Assembly: GCA_965247585.1 (NCBI GenBank)
Contig: CBDFHC010000004.1
Coordinates: 434,001-498,000, forward strand
DNA length: 64,000 nt
Source: CBDFHC01 sp965247585
GTDB taxonomy: Bacteria > Chloroflexota > Dehalococcoidia > Lucifugimonadales > GCA-2712585
Direction: 5' to 3'
Shown: positions 63,942 to 64,000 of the stretch, one piece after another
Numbering within the stretch: the stretch's first letter is position 1
Layout of the letters: the number at the start of each line of letters is the position of its first letter
Notes under the pieces: generated by a model
Database searches by the model: none
Seen by the model: the letters and a program-made list of their open reading frames with translations, nothing else
Told to the model about the DNA's origin: nothing
Position numbers and translations under genes: made by a program

Positions 63942-64000
63942 GTTGACTGAGTACTAGCGGCGGTCCGCCGCAGTTGCTCAATGGGCATATGTAGTTAACG

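Larger units (their letters stand above)
62735..63954 (+). mobile_element. IS630-family insertion sequence, copy 2
   Basis: 1,220 bp, the same length and ends as copy 1 and encoding identical proteins, with CTAG on both flanks (62732-62735, 63954-63957). It lies right after the carboxyltransferase gene, where it may separate it from cotranscribed partners. Confidence 0.92.

Overview
The window reads as a chromosomal piece of a high-GC bacterium, most likely a Chloroflexota member of the Dehalococcoidia/SAR202 kind. This is inferred from gene content: several luciferase-like flavin oxidoreductases, paired acyl-CoA dehydrogenases, CoA ligase and carboxyl transferase genes, an amidohydrolase and amidase, a cyclase-family hydrolase, and an archaellin-like gene in an otherwise bacterial setting. 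No rRNA, tRNA or CRISPR array was seen. The + strand is visibly G-rich across most of the window whichever strand the genes lie on.

Regions 0.3-27 kb and 52-63 kb form a catabolic and housekeeping backbone. They hold flavin oxidoreductases, a thiamine-diphosphate enzyme, metallo-beta-lactamase-fold hydrolase, amidase, rsmG, acyl-CoA dehydrogenases, HIT and YqeK-like proteins, an Obg/DRG-like GTPase, cyclase, archaellin, D-aminoacylase-like amidohydrolase, acyl-CoA ligase and biotin-dependent carboxyl transferase. Gaps between these genes are filled by a family of interspersed structured repeats: about 25 copies, all that I found in the same orientation, plus tandem arrays. Several genes are broken, including an EamA transporter, a TolB-like lipoprotein, an arsenite-oxidase-like molybdoprotein and a serine recombinase.

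Region 27-52 kb is a distinct accessory island with less G-skew. It carries large secreted lipoproteins and proteases and four kinds of insertion sequence (IS1182, IS630, IS21, IS3). Three of the IS copies sit inside lipoprotein genes. In two cases the ancestral frame can be rebuilt: a gluzincin-like metallopeptidase split by IS630, and an approximately 1,680-residue DUF4382/subtilase/double-propeller protein split by IS21, which is flanked by an exact-junction 168-bp direct repeat. A second identical IS630 copy lies at 62.7-64.0 kb. Between the IS copies lies a compact three-gene minus-strand operon: SDR, SAM methyltransferase, UbiA-like membrane protein.

Together the backbone genes suggest degradation of organic acids, amides and acyl-CoA compounds. 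The island suggests extracellular proteolysis or surface adhesion that is being inactivated by transposition. The strongest candidates for something undescribed are the multi-hairpin repeat family with covarying stems and the archaellin with an inserted tandem beta-domain.
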